64,000 nt of DNA from Corynebacterium incognita. GTDB lineage: Bacteria; Actinomycetota; Actinomycetes; Mycobacteriales; Mycobacteriaceae. The notes beneath the pieces were generated by a model, which did no database searches, was not told the origin of the DNA, and saw only the letters and a program-made list of their open reading frames with translations. Below are positions 25,553-37,051 of this stretch, one piece after another (the stretch's first letter is position 1; the number at the start of each line of letters is the position of its first letter). The stretch is from positions 62,001 to 126,000 of the forward strand of contig NZ_CP059404.1 of NCBI RefSeq assembly GCF_014217255.1, in the 5' to 3' direction. Made by a program: the position numbers and the translations under genes.

Positions 25553-26332
25553 ATGGATATGCGCGCCGAGGTGTGGTCACCTCTTCAAAACACCGCCTGT
25601 TGGTTGGGGGCTTGGCTGTGGGGTCATGAGTCGACCGATGCTCTCGTGGACGCGCTCACAGCACTTGGTGGGGTTCAATACGCCGGCGATGGCGCTGCGT
25701 TCGCTGAGATGTTGCGCACCTTGCGCGCCCACACCCGCGGGCTTATCGACGCCCGCGAACGCGAACCCATCATGAACCTCATTCTTTCCGGACCGGGCGA
25801 GGCCCCGGCGCTGGCGGCCGGAAGTTCGTCGGCTCAGGCGGCGCGCCACAGCGCCGAAGGGGTGCTGATGGTCCGTACTGATAGCCCGGAGACGCCCCTG
25901 TGTCTTGTTCCCGTCCGCACAAAGGTCAAGGGCGTGGACGCGACTTTGTGGAAAGTGATCGTAGAATCAAGCCCTCAGACTTTATCTACGCCCCTGAGCC
26001 CCGGCGACGCCGACGCCGCACTGACGGCCGCCACAGACGAATCGGCGTCGCTTATAGAGGCGCTAGGATACTCCACTGACCCCCTTCCCAACCCCCGGCT
26101 GACGGTAGGCACTCTGGCAGATTTTTACGACACCCCCGGCCTCCCAGCGTCCATCCCCGGCCGCGCCGCGCAACTGTTTGCCCGCACCGACGGGGTCGCG
26201 GCGATCATTGAAACGGTGACGGAAAGAGTCGGCGACCACAGCCTGGACCCGCAACTGTTTCGGCTCTGGAGACACATACGCCACGCCCGCATGGCAGGTG
26301 TGGCGTATGCGATGAGCGAGTTCGCCCGCTAG
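25553..26332 (+). CDS. Conserved hypothetical protein (259 aa)
   Basis: No domain recognised. The protein is soluble, Ala-rich, with an N-terminal WSPLQNTACWLGAWLWG block and no signal peptide. It contains few cysteines (Cys12 and one in LCLVPVR). The start at ATG 25553 is fixed by the TAGAAT element 8 nt upstream; the in-frame codon at 25475 lies inside the divergent gene. It overlaps the convergent hemH by 4 nt. Context with DUF3097 suggests a shared regulatory site but not a known pathway. Confidence 0.75.
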   Translation: MDMRAEVWSPLQNTACWLGAWLWGHESTDALVDALTALGGVQYAGDGAAFAEMLRTLRAHTRGLIDAREREPIMNLILSGPGEAPALAAGSSSAQAARHSAEGVLMVRTDSPETPLCLVPVRTKVKGVDATLWKVIVESSPQTLSTPLSPGDADAALTAATDESASLIEALGYSTDPLPNPRLTVGTLADFYDTPGLPASIPGRAAQLFARTDGVAAIIETVTERVGDHSLDPQLFRLWRHIRHARMAGVAYAMSEFAR

Positions 26333-27402
26333 GCCTTCGTACGCAACCCGGCGATGTCGCAGCATCCCGCCGCACAGGGTTCACCGTTGACCGTGCAGCC
26401 CTGAACCGTCACAGCACCCAGGGTCGCCGGATCCGCGCCGTCGACATGCTCTTGGGCCAGGTCCACGATCATCGCAGCGAAGTCCTGGGTTGGCCCCACC
26501 GTTGGTGTCCGGACCACCTGCACGCCCAGGCTGTCAGCGGCGGCTTTGAGTTCGGTATCCAGATCCCAGATGACTTCCATGTGGTCGGAGACGAAACCAA
26601 TCGGGCACACGACCACCGCTTCAACGCCCTCGTTTGTCGCCAACTCAGTGGTCCGATCCACGATATCGGGTTCGAGCCACGGGGTACTCGGGTTGCCCGA
26701 GCGCGACTGCCAAACAACCTCGTAGTCGCCAACACCCGAGGCCTCCGCAACCAACCGGGAGGCCTCAGCCACCTGGCGGGAGTAAAGGTTTTTATCACCT
26801 TCTGCGCCGGCAACGTTGTCGTGTGCGGTGGGGACAGAGTGTGCGGTGAACAGTACCCGCACCTCGTCCTTCGTCACCTGAGAAAGCCCTTCTTTGAGAC
26901 CGCGCGCCATCGCAGACACGAAGGCCGGATGATCAAAGAAGTGCCGCAGCTTCGTAAACTCAATCGGCTCATGTCCCTGCGCCGACAGGTGCTCCCGGAG
27001 ACGGACGATGTCCTCGTCATATTGCCTACACGCCGAGTAGCCACCCCACGCAGAGGTGGCAAAGACTAGAGCCTTGCGCACGCCGTCGCGAGCCATGCGC
27101 TCTACCGCGTCCTCGCCGAAGGGATGCCAGTTACGGTTACCGAAGTAGACCGGCAGCTCAATGCCGCGGTCCGCGAGCACGCCTTCGACGTTGGCAATGA
27201 TCTCGCGGTTGAGATCGTTAAGTGGTGACTTTCCGCCGAAATGGAAATAGTGTTTGCCAACGACTGCCAGACGCTCCCGCGGGATGCCTCGGCCTCGGGT
27301 CACGTTTTCTAGGAACGGGACAACTTCTTCTTCGGCTTCTGGGCCGCCAAAAGACAGCACTAGGAGCGCGTCGAATTCCTCGGTGATGGAGTGTGAGATC
27401 AT
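26329..27402 (-). CDS. hemH: Coproporphyrin III ferrochelatase (HemH/CpfC)
   Basis: Inserts Fe2+ into coproporphyrin III in the actinobacterial haem route. 357 aa. Conserved: LLVLSFGGPE near residue 13, YFGNRNWHPF, the metal-site FTAHSVP near 195, and VVCPIGFVSDHMEVIWDLD near 265-283. The C-terminus holds Cys336, Cys343, Cys347 and Cys348 (CTVNGEPCAAGCC), expected ligands of the [2Fe-2S] cluster found in actinobacterial enzymes. Start ATG 27402 has TACTAT 8 nt upstream. Lies next to the NlpC/P60 gene as in C. glutamicum. Confidence 0.93.
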   Translation of the reverse strand: MISHSITEEFDALLVLSFGGPEAEEEVVPFLENVTRGRGIPRERLAVVGKHYFHFGGKSPLNDLNREIIANVEGVLADRGIELPVYFGNRNWHPFGEDAVERMARDGVRKALVFATSAWGGYSACRQYDEDIVRLREHLSAQGHEPIEFTKLRHFFDHPAFVSAMARGLKEGLSQVTKDEVRVLFTAHSVPTAHDNVAGAEGDKNLYSRQVAEASRLVAEASGVGDYEVVWQSRSGNPSTPWLEPDIVDRTTELATNEGVEAVVVCPIGFVSDHMEVIWDLDTELKAAADSLGVQVVRTPTVGPTQDFAAMIVDLAQEHVDGADPATLGAVTVQGCTVNGEPCAAGCCDIAGLRTKA

Positions 27403-27410
27403 ACTTTCGG

Positions 27411-27416
27411 ATAGTA
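27411..27416 (-). promoter_or_regulatory. -10 element of hemH, leaderless geometry
   Basis: TACTAT on the minus strand, 8 nt before the hemH ATG, no Shine-Dalgarno between. Confidence 0.5.
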
Positions 27417-27442
27417 CTAGCGATTGATCTGGGGAGATAATC

Positions 27443-29173
27443 CTAGAGCAGGCGCACCGCGTGCGGAGACATTCCGGACCACCGGACGGGGGTCTTGGTC
27501 ACGGTTTGCCCGGACTGCGGAGCCTCGAGCATTTCTCCATTACCCAAGTAGATAGCAACGTGGTGGTTGCCCTGCGGGCCGTAGAAGATAAGGTCTCCGC
27601 GTTGCATATTGGCCGGATCGATCTGCTCACCCATGGTGTATTGGTAGCCGGTGTAGTGCGGAAGGGAGAGCCCCGCGGCGCTAAACGCGTAGAGGGTTAG
27701 ACCAGAGCAGTCGAAACCGACCTTGTTGTAATCGCCGTGTGCGTCCGCCGTGCCGCCATCGCGGATGCCTTGGCTGGGTCCGCTCGCGGTACCGCCACCC
27801 CAGGCATACGGGGCGCCGATCTGGCTTTCAGCTCGGGCGATGACTGCCTCGATCTTTTGCTCGCGGCTCGAGTCGGGAAGCGCCTGGGACGCCTGCGAAG
27901 ACACAGAGTCATTGGTGTCCAGCTCGTTGAGGAGGCTGTCCACAGACTCATCGCCGGTAGCGGCGGCGTCAGTGGCGTCGCCAGACAGCTGCAGTGCCGG
28001 AAGCTGGGTGGAAGACTCGGATTCTTCGACGGTTTCGAGGGTCAGCTCTGGCTGCGAGCCCGAGATGATCGTGGCTGCCTCATTAAGGGCGTCGGTGAAA
28101 GCCTGGACGTCGGTCGCGAAGGTGGAGGCCGCCTCAGTCTGCGCAGGGCGCGCTGGTCGGGTTGGACGTTGTGGTTCGGAGACCGTCTCCTCCGGAGCCT
28201 GCTCCGTCGGTGTCGGAGTCTGCTCCGTAGTCGAGGTCTCGACTGCCGACTCAGACAGCGGGACCGTACTTTCCACAGTCGATTCCTCTGCTGCGGACGA
28301 AGGAGCGGGCGCTGCAGTAGTAACCGTTGTCTCTGCTGCAGCAGCAGTCGCTGCCGGCTGGGCGGCAGGGGTTGCTTCCGGAGCCGCCGCGGCGGTAGTC
28401 GCAGCGTGGGAGTTCCCCCCACGTTTGACGTCGAGCTTGCGCTGCGCCTTTTCTTGAAGCCTGGTGAGCTCGTCATGTTGCGTACTCAGCTCCGCGTGCT
28501 CAGCGGCGGAGTCCGCGAGTACGGACTGAGCCTCGCTCTTGACGTCAGAGGCCTTTTTCTCGCGGTCCTCTGCCAGCTGCTTGACCTTGCGCAGCGTGGA
28601 CTCCTGGTTGGCCTTGTCCGTGCGCACACGTTCAAGATTGTCGATGACGTCATTGCGCTTGGCAGTCTCCTGGCGCAGGTATGACTGACGATCCAGGGCG
28701 TCGGCCGAGGCGTCGCCGCCAGCGAGCTGCGTGACCGGCTGGCTGCCGGCGGCTCGGCGGTACTGGGAGCTGGACAAGCCGTTGAGGAGAGCCTGCGCAT
28801 CTTCCAGATTGGTGTTGGCGGTACCCAGCTTCTTCTTGGCGGTGGAGGCACCGAGTCGAGCCTGCTGGGCCTTGGTGCGCGCGTTGTGGAAATCCACGAG
28901 GGCTTTATTGACCTGCTGTTGATAGCGGCCCATTTCAGATTCCAGGGTTGCAATCTCGGCGTTCAGTGACGCAAGAATTGCAGCCAGATCACCGACGTCG
29001 CCGGTGCTGGACAGTGCGTTATTGAACTTCTCGACGACCGATTGTTCCTGCGCCATGGCAGGGGTCACCGACGTCGCCGTGGACACCGTGACGGTGCAGG
29101 CTACGGTGGCCAAGAAATTTCGGCGGCGGACTAACTTAGACCTTTTTCGGGTACGGGAAATAGAGGTGGTCAC
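27443..29173 (-). CDS. Secreted NlpC/P60 peptidoglycan endopeptidase (RipA/DIP1281-like)
   Basis: 576-aa exported D,L-endopeptidase expected to cut stem peptides at division. Order: basic signal peptide ending AMA-QE near residue 41, a long coiled coil (about 45-245), a Ala/Thr/Pro/Glu-rich linker (about 250-400), then NlpC/P60 with catalytic Cys489 in DCSGLT and His538 in HHVAIYLG. GTG 29173 is chosen (AGGAG 7 nt upstream), which puts the signal peptide at the N-terminus; the frame to 29296 adds 41 odd residues. Its place beside acn matches ripA in mycobacteria and DIP1281 in C. diphtheriae. The leader is long and structured. Confidence 0.9.
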   Translation of the reverse strand: MTTSISRTRKRSKLVRRRNFLATVACTVTVSTATSVTPAMAQEQSVVEKFNNALSSTGDVGDLAAILASLNAEIATLESEMGRYQQQVNKALVDFHNARTKAQQARLGASTAKKKLGTANTNLEDAQALLNGLSSSQYRRAAGSQPVTQLAGGDASADALDRQSYLRQETAKRNDVIDNLERVRTDKANQESTLRKVKQLAEDREKKASDVKSEAQSVLADSAAEHAELSTQHDELTRLQEKAQRKLDVKRGGNSHAATTAAAAPEATPAAQPAATAAAAETTVTTAAPAPSSAAEESTVESTVPLSESAVETSTTEQTPTPTEQAPEETVSEPQRPTRPARPAQTEAASTFATDVQAFTDALNEAATIISGSQPELTLETVEESESSTQLPALQLSGDATDAAATGDESVDSLLNELDTNDSVSSQASQALPDSSREQKIEAVIARAESQIGAPYAWGGGTASGPSQGIRDGGTADAHGDYNKVGFDCSGLTLYAFSAAGLSLPHYTGYQYTMGEQIDPANMQRGDLIFYGPQGNHHVAIYLGNGEMLEAPQSGQTVTKTPVRWSGMSPHAVRLL

Positions 29174-29231
29174 CACGACACTCCTCACGCCGCCATGGCG
29201 CGTACGGCGAATCTGGATACGCCAGCATCGA

Positions 29232-29256
29232 CGTGCCACGGAGACACCGTGGCACG
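29232..29256 (-). other. Hairpin in the NlpC/P60 leader
   Basis: CGTGCCACGG / CCGTGGCACG around a 5-nt loop, perfect, about 60 nt upstream of GTG 29173. No T-run follows, so it is not an intrinsic terminator. Possible cis-regulatory or RNase-protecting structure. Confidence 0.5.
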
Positions 29257-29589
29257 CGCACGTGACGTACCCGCGCACGCGAAATGGCGGGTGCATTCAT
29301 AGAAAGCTTGTTGAAAAATCGGACAAAAGCTGACGCACGTGTCGGCCCCTCCCGCCCCTTGCCGCATTCTTCCTGTGACCGTCGTGGCGTGCTTCCCCAC
29401 ATGCCCGTGCGTAAGTCAAGGATCAAAATATGACAAAAGTGAGATTGATCGACTCGTGAGTCAATAAGCAAACCATAGAGCACACCCGTACCATGATGCA
29501 CGATGATTTCAGGAACCCCAGAAGTCAAGCTGGGTAACAGGACTTAACAAACACACTTGGCCAGCGGTTTATCAAAACGCAACAATTAA

Positions 29590-29605
29590 AGTGATTTCAG
29601 TCACA
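29590..29605. promoter_or_regulatory. Candidate GlxR (CRP-type) binding site
   Basis: AGTGATTTCAGTCACA matches TGTGA-N6-TCACA at 9 of 10 fixed bases, with both GTGA and TCAC cores intact. It lies upstream of the NlpC/P60 gene, about 420 bp from its start. Confidence 0.5.
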
Positions 29606-29628
29606 ACGCCGCAACGATGGCGTGTCGG

Positions 29629-30078
29629 TCAACGCTGCGCGCTTGACGTCACGATAGTGGCGACAGCACACATGGAGATGAGAATGAGCAACGCTCCCCC
29701 GAGCGCCCACCAATTCATGCCAGCCCCCTCTACGGACGCGAGCAATTGGGTCACGGCCGCAGCATGGTCCGGTGTGGCAGCCACCTTCGCCTGAGCGGTT
29801 TCAATCGCCGCCCGGGAATAGCCCTCACTTACTGCCGACGTCGTCCCCACCCCGCGCACAATAACAGTGTCTAGCCCGGTGGCGTCGGCAAGCTCCTGGG
29901 CGACGTCCCGGTAATCCGCAGGCATCTGCGCCCGGACGGGGACGACGGCGACACCGATGCTGTCGTGCCCCGACAACGCTTCAGCGATGAGCGGTTCCTC
30001 AGTCAACGATGCCCCCGTGATACCGTCGGCCCGCATCTCTGCAGCCAATTCGGTGATGTTGACACCTTCTGGAACCAT
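29629..30078 (-). CDS. Rv1476-like small membrane protein
   Basis: 149 aa. ATG 30078 (MVPEGVNITELAAEM) has GAGGAAAAGA just upstream; the in-frame extension to 30228 is Cys/Arg-rich and runs through the acn promoter. The N-terminal ~115 residues are an alpha/beta domain, then one TM helix (about 122-145: MNWWALGGALLILISMCAVATIV) and a short tail. It sits between acn and the ripA-like gene exactly as Rv1476 does in M. tuberculosis. Function unknown; a partner of the hydrolase is plausible only from position. Confidence 0.8.
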   Translation of the reverse strand: MVPEGVNITELAAEMRADGITGASLTEEPLIAEALSGHDSIGVAVVPVRAQMPADYRDVAQELADATGLDTVIVRGVGTTSAVSEGYSRAAIETAQAKVAATPDHAAAVTQLLASVEGAGMNWWALGGALLILISMCAVATIVTSSAQR

Positions 30079-30175
30079 TCTTTTCCTCGCTCTCCACTTT
30101 CGCTTGCTCCCCAATCTTCGCCCGCCCTCCCCCATTTGCGGGATGCAACGCGCCGAGCATGCCAAACATTCGAAA

Positions 30176-30198
30176 CAGAACGCCCGTACTGTTACACT
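30176..30198 (+). promoter_or_regulatory. AcnR operator and acn promoter
   Basis: CAGAACGCCCGTACTG (30176-30191) fits the AcnR consensus CAGNACnnncGTACTG described for C. glutamicum at every fixed base. TACACT (30193-30198) directly after is a good -10; with it the operator covers about -29 to -14, as reported for C. glutamicum. The acn start is 68 nt further, with GGAG before ATG. Confidence 0.75.
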
Positions 30199-30265
30199 GA
30201 TGCCTATGATGGATACTGGTCCCATCACACATGCACCTGCTTAATTAATAGAGAACGGAGCAAAA

Positions 30266-33076
<2,811 letters not shown>

Positions 33077-33085
33077 CGGATAGTT

Positions 33086-33628
33086 ATGCCGATTGTCAGC
33101 GAAGCAGAACTGCAGCGCCGCCGCCACGAAATCCTGGTCGGTGCGAGGCGCTGCTTCGCTGCACACGGATACGAAGGAGCAACGGTTCGGCTCCTCGAAG
33201 AAGCCACGGGGAAATCCCGTGGCGCCATCTTCCACCACTTTGGCGACAAAGAAAGCCTGTTCCTCGCGCTGGCGCGTGAAGACGCAGCCCGCGAGGCACA
33301 GGTTGTCGCCGAAAACGGTCTGGTAGAAGTGATGCGGGATATGCTCCAGGATCCCGACCGCCACGAATGGTTAGCGACAAGGCTGGAGATCACAAGGCTT
33401 TTGCGCACCGACGTATCGTTTCGCGCGCGTTGGATGGAACACCAGCAGGTCCTCGACGACGCCGTGCGTCAGCGACTGCAGACGACGAACCCTGACGTGG
33501 ACGTCGATACGCTCGTAGTATTTCTCGAAACGTTTATGAGCGGATTTATCAATAGGCTTGCACTCGGCCAAACCGACGGGCTTGACCGAGTCCTCGACGT
33601 TGTCGAGCAAGCAGTTAGATCGAGCTGA
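33086..33628 (+). CDS. acnR: TetR-family repressor AcnR
   Basis: 180-aa TetR regulator; in C. glutamicum AcnR represses acn. The N-terminal HTH (about residues 8-55) includes ARRCFAAHGYEGATVRLLEEA and GKSRGAIFHHFGDKESLF. The C-terminal ligand domain is all-helical. Nine bases separate it from acn, so the pair forms a feedback operon with the operator at 30176-30191. It overlaps the convergent gene at 33615 by 14 nt. Confidence 0.93.
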   Translation: MPIVSEAELQRRRHEILVGARRCFAAHGYEGATVRLLEEATGKSRGAIFHHFGDKESLFLALAREDAAREAQVVAENGLVEVMRDMLQDPDRHEWLATRLEITRLLRTDVSFRARWMEHQQVLDDAVRQRLQTTNPDVDVDTLVVFLETFMSGFINRLALGQTDGLDRVLDVVEQAVRSS

Positions 33629-34262
33629 CCGCGCTGTCGCCGTCAATAAACTCCAGCGGATTACGCTTGGTAGGTAAGAATTGGCGGTCGACGACCTCAG
33701 TAATGACGTCGGCGACAAGCTCGCGCGAGGTAACTAGCTCCCCCGTTGGCTCATTCTCGCCGATAATCTCGATACCCCCGGCCGGTTCGTGGGTCAAGGT
33801 CGCAGGGCCAAGGACGAGGAAGTTCAGCTGGGAGTCAAACAGGCGATTATCAACGGCCTTCTTCGCCTCGACGTAGTCGTACCACGCCCCCTCAGACTCA
33901 TCCGCGGTGTTGGTGCGGGCGCCGATGTAGGACACCATAACGTAGTCCGGGGCGTCGTCAAGAGACTCTAAAGCTTCGATGGTGCGCAGCGCGGCGTCGC
34001 GGTCGATGGCGAGGGTATCGCCCTTGCCTCCGGCTCCCGCGCTCCACACGACGGTGTCGAAGTTTTGAAATAGCTCCGTCCAGTCAGAGACCGAGAGCTC
34101 CGTGACGTCTCGGACTAGAGGGGTCGCGCCCAAGTCAGCGATTTCAGCCTCATGGTCCGGGTTGCGGAACAAGGAAGTAACCTTGTGTCCCTTATCGATG
34201 AGCTTCGGAGTGGCATGCAAAGCGACGTGGCCGTGGCCACCGATAATCAAAACGTTCTTCAT
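33615..34262 (-). CDS. NAD(P)-binding Rossmann-fold protein (atypical SDR)
   Basis: 215 aa. The N-terminal nucleotide-binding motif is VLIIGGHGHVALHATPKL (Gly-rich, GGHGHV) and VVWSAGAGGKGDT follows strand 4. YDYVEAKKAVDN holds a Tyr-x3-Lys pair, as in extended SDR or NmrA-like proteins. Substrate unknown. ATG 34262 is preferred over GTG 34271 because TAGGGT lies 7 nt upstream of it. Convergent with acnR with a 14-nt overlap; divergent from the ACT-domain gene with 42 bp between starts. Confidence 0.82.
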   Translation of the reverse strand: MKNVLIIGGHGHVALHATPKLIDKGHKVTSLFRNPDHEAEIADLGATPLVRDVTELSVSDWTELFQNFDTVVWSAGAGGKGDTLAIDRDAALRTIEALESLDDAPDYVMVSYIGARTNTADESEGAWYDYVEAKKAVDNRLFDSQLNFLVLGPATLTHEPAGGIEIIGENEPTGELVTSRELVADVITEVVDRQFLPTKRNPLEFIDGDSAVSSI

Positions 34263-34269
34263 GAAATCC

Positions 34270-34298
34270 ACCCTAACAGTCTGAAACTGGGCTAGAAT
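34270..34298. promoter_or_regulatory. Divergent -10 elements between the SDR-like and ACT genes
   Basis: Minus TAGGGT (34275-34270) is 7 nt before ATG 34262. Plus TAGAAT (34293-34298) is 6 nt before ATG 34305. Both fit leaderless transcription. Confidence 0.5.
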
Positions 34299-34304
34299 TT
34301 ATGC

Positions 34305-34574
34305 ATGTTTGCCATCATGACCGTCACCGGTGCCGACAAGGTCGGTATCATCGCCGCCGTAACTACCACTTTAGCCCAGCTTAACGTTAATATCCACAAC
34401 GTCTCCCAGACGATTATGGACGGGCATTTCACCATGCTTCTCCGTGTGGAATTTGATGAAAATATTCATCCCATTGTGAATATCAAGGAAGAGATGCACC
34501 CGGTTGAGGAACGAATGGAAGTGTCCATCCGTGTCCAGTCCGAGGCCATCTTCAACGCTATGACTGAGGTATAG
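34305..34574 (+). CDS. ACT-domain protein, UPF0237 family
   Basis: 89 aa, one ACT domain: MTVTGADKVGIIAAVTTTLAQ then NVNIHNVSQTIMDGHFTM. ACT domains bind amino acids or other small ligands as regulatory modules, and free-standing ones usually dimerise. It is followed 3 nt later by a UPF0210 gene; the two families are found together in many bacteria and archaea. Start fixed by the TAGAAT element 6 nt upstream. Confidence 0.88.
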   Translation: MFAIMTVTGADKVGIIAAVTTTLAQLNVNIHNVSQTIMDGHFTMLLRVEFDENIHPIVNIKEEMHPVEERMEVSIRVQSEAIFNAMTEV

Positions 34575-34577
34575 ACC

Positions 34578-35903
34578 ATGGACTTCAATATCAAGGCGGA
34601 GTCGATCCTTGACACCATCGAGATGATCGAAAAATACCGCCTAGACATCCGCACCGTCACCATGGGCGTGTCTTTGCTGGACTGCCGAACGCCACAGCAG
34701 GTCTACGAACGCGTCGTCGGCCGAGCCCGAGACCTGGTCAGTGTCTGCGAGGGGATCGAAGCCGAGCTCGGCATCCCGATCGTCAACAAGCGCATCTCGG
34801 TCACCCCTATCGCCATCATCTCCGACGACGAACCGCTCCTCTACGCCCGCGCGCTTGACCGAGCAGCGAAAGAAGTAGGAGTGAACTTCATCGGTGGGTA
34901 CTCAGCGTTAGTTGAAAAGGGCGCGTCCGAGGCCGACCGACGGCTTATTTCATCCATCCCTGAGGCGCTCAACACCACTGATATCGTCTGCTCCTCCGTG
35001 AACGTGGCCACCTCACGCGCGGGTATCAACATGGATGCAGTGGCCACCATGGGCCAATTAGTCAAGGACGCAGCCGAAGGTTCTGTGATAGCCCCGGCAA
35101 AACTCGTCGTCTTCGCCAATGCCGTGGGCGACAACCCGTTCATGGCGGGAGCGTTCTTCGGTGTCGAAGAGCCAGATTGCGTGGTCTCGGTCGGTGTGTC
35201 AGGACCGGGCGTGGTGGACCGCGCCGTCGGCACGCTAGAAGGCGCCAGCCTCAACGAGGTCGCAGAAGAAATCAAAAAGGCGGCTTTTAAGATCACCCGC
35301 GCCGGCCAGCTCGTAGGCAACATGGCCGCGGAGCGCCTCGGAGTGCCGTTTGGCATCGTGGACCTGTCCCTGGCACCTACCGCCGAGGTCGGCGATTCAG
35401 TGGCGCACATCCTTGAGCGCATGGGCTTGGACCAGGTCGGAACCCACGGCACCACCGCAGCGCTGGCGTTGCTTAACGACGCCGTCAAAAAGGGCGGCAT
35501 GATGGCGTGCTCGCGCGTTGGTGGGCTGTCGGGCTCGTTCATCCCGGTTTCCGAGGATAAGGGCATGATCGACGCAGTACGAGCAGGCACCATCACGATG
35601 GACAAGCTCGAGGCCATGACGTCCATCTGTTCAGTTGGATTCGACATGATCGCCCTGCCCGGGCAGACTTCTCCACAGACCATCGCGGGCATGATTGCGG
35701 ACGAGGCGGCAATTGGTGTAATGAACCATAAAACCACCGCCACGCGTGTCATCCCAGTTCCGGGTAAAGGGCCAGGTGAAGAGGTCAATTTCGGCGGCCT
35801 GCTGGGGTATGCGCCGATCATCGATGTAAACCAGGTAAGCAACGACAAATTCATCGCACGAGGCGGATTCATCCCCGCGCCAGTACACGGGTTCCGTAAC
35901 TAG
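34578..35903 (+). CDS. UPF0210 family protein (DUF711, PFL-like fold)
   Basis: 441 aa, normal for the family. Conserved Gly-rich blocks include [34 protein letters not shown] and [16 protein letters not shown]. Known structures of the family show a ten-stranded barrel like pyruvate formate-lyase, but there is no glycyl-radical motif and no established reaction. The start ATG lies 3 nt after the ACT gene, so the ACT domain probably regulates this enzyme (inference). Confidence 0.88.
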   Translation: MDFNIKAESILDTIEMIEKYRLDIRTVTMGVSLLDCRTPQQVYERVVGRARDLVSVCEGIEAELGIPIVNKRISVTPIAIISDDEPLLYARALDRAAKEVGVNFIGGYSALVEKGASEADRRLISSIPEALNTTDIVCSSVNVATSRAGINMDAVATMGQLVKDAAEGSVIAPAKLVVFANAVGDNPFMAGAFFGVEEPDCVVSVGVSGPGVVDRAVGTLEGASLNEVAEEIKKAAFKITRAGQLVGNMAAERLGVPFGIVDLSLAPTAEVGDSVAHILERMGLDQVGTHGTTAALALLNDAVKKGGMMACSRVGGLSGSFIPVSEDKGMIDAVRAGTITMDKLEAMTSICSVGFDMIALPGQTSPQTIAGMIADEAAIGVMNHKTTATRVIPVPGKGPGEEVNFGGLLGYAPIIDVNQVSNDKFIARGGFIPAPVHGFRN

Positions 35904-35971
35904 CAGCGGAGTTATCCACAGGCCGGGAACAGGTCTGTTGCGGAGCCGTGCGGTGCGGTTGAATCGGACGC

Positions 35972-37051
35972 ATGGACATCAGTCAGCTTCTCACCGCGTA
36001 CACCCGCCAAGGCCTGGCAATAGCGCACCACGCTCTAGCCCACGGCCTCGACGGGTTAGACGTGGCGGGAAGCACCAAACGGCAACTCATGTCGATTGGG
36101 CGAGAATTCTACGGACCATGTCGAGAGAAACGGCTGCGGGCCCAGGTAGTGGAACTCGCCGGGGATTTTTCGGTTGACCGACTCTCCGTCATTGTCAAAT
36201 ACCCGAACCAGCTGCGCAAAGGCGCTGCCATGACGCCCTGGGAGCTGCGGGTAGAGCTCGCGGAGCGGACGGAGGGCGTCGATAAGCTTGCTGCGTATGC
36301 CATACAACGGGTCCGTGAGCTCAATGCCACGGCCGGTACACGAGCGCCACGCTCGCTCGTGATCGCGCACCAGCCGGACGCGACAGGACGTCGCACGGCA
36401 TTGCTCAAGCTACCGGCGGAAGAAATGGCGGCGTTTGAACGCACACTTCGCTCGATGATCCGCGGGCAGGGAACCTTGCCCGAGGACATCGCAATGGGAG
36501 ACGCGGCGTGGGCGCTACTCACCACCGGGGCCGGCGTGGAAACGCGCGGCCTCGAGCCCACAGTGCTGATCAAGGCCGAGGACCTCATCGGATGTGGCGA
36601 TGGATGGCTGCAAGCAACAGACGGCACACGCCTGCGAGCGGCTGAGTACATGAGGGCCCAGCTCGGTCGCCACGGATGGGCGCTGCTGTACGATGCGAAC
36701 ACCCAACCCGTCGACTTGTGGCGGACCCAACGGCTTGCTAACGAAAAACAACGCCAAATTATCGCGGCAGATCAAGGAACCTGTGCCTGGCCCGGATGCA
36801 ACCGCAACGCACTCTACGGCCAAGCACACCACGTCACAGCGTGGGAAGATGGCGGAAACACCAACCAGGCGAACCTCATGGGACTATGCGGGCCGCACAA
36901 CGCAATGAATGGCCGCAACGGCCGCGGCACAATGGAGAGAGGACCGCAAGGTGAAACAATGTGGAAACCGCCAGATGGTGGGCAGCCACTAGATACGACG
37001 AATCAAGACTTCGGAAGAGCGTGGGCGCTACGCCAACTCGACGATGTCTAG
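35972..37051 (+). CDS. HNH endonuclease-domain protein (DUF222/13E12-like)
   Basis: 359 aa. The C-terminal ~60 residues form an HNH nuclease: CAWPGCNRN (zinc pair), HHVTAWEDGGNTNQANLMGLC, and a further GPHN. The N-terminal part is helical and resembles DUF222 of the actinobacterial 13E12 repeat family, commonly found in several copies per genome. The biological role of these proteins is unclear. Its 3' end overlaps the convergent ABC-F gene by 24 nt. Confidence 0.83.
   Translation: MDISQLLTAYTRQGLAIAHHALAHGLDGLDVAGSTKRQLMSIGREFYGPCREKRLRAQVVELAGDFSVDRLSVIVKYPNQLRKGAAMTPWELRVELAERTEGVDKLAAYAIQRVRELNATAGTRAPRSLVIAHQPDATGRRTALLKLPAEEMAAFERTLRSMIRGQGTLPEDIAMGDAAWALLTTGAGVETRGLEPTVLIKAEDLIGCGDGWLQATDGTRLRAAEYMRAQLGRHGWALLYDANTQPVDLWRTQRLANEKQRQIIAADQGTCAWPGCNRNALYGQAHHVTAWEDGGNTNQANLMGLCGPHNAMNGRNGRGTMERGPQGETMWKPPDGGQPLDTTNQDFGRAWALRQLDDV

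Larger units (their letters stand above)
29174..29628 (-). promoter_or_regulatory. 455-bp gene-free leader of the NlpC/P60 gene
   Basis: No coding frame of credible length. It holds a perfect 10-bp hairpin (29232-29256) about 60 nt before the start and a GlxR-like site (29590-29605). TATGGT near 29468 is a possible -10, which would give a leader near 290 nt, but I cannot place the promoter with confidence. Confidence 0.4.

Noticed and set aside
29232..29256. c-di-AMP (ydaO) riboswitch in the NlpC/P60 leader
   Set aside because: I looked for its conserved blocks and did not find them; only a simple hairpin is supported.
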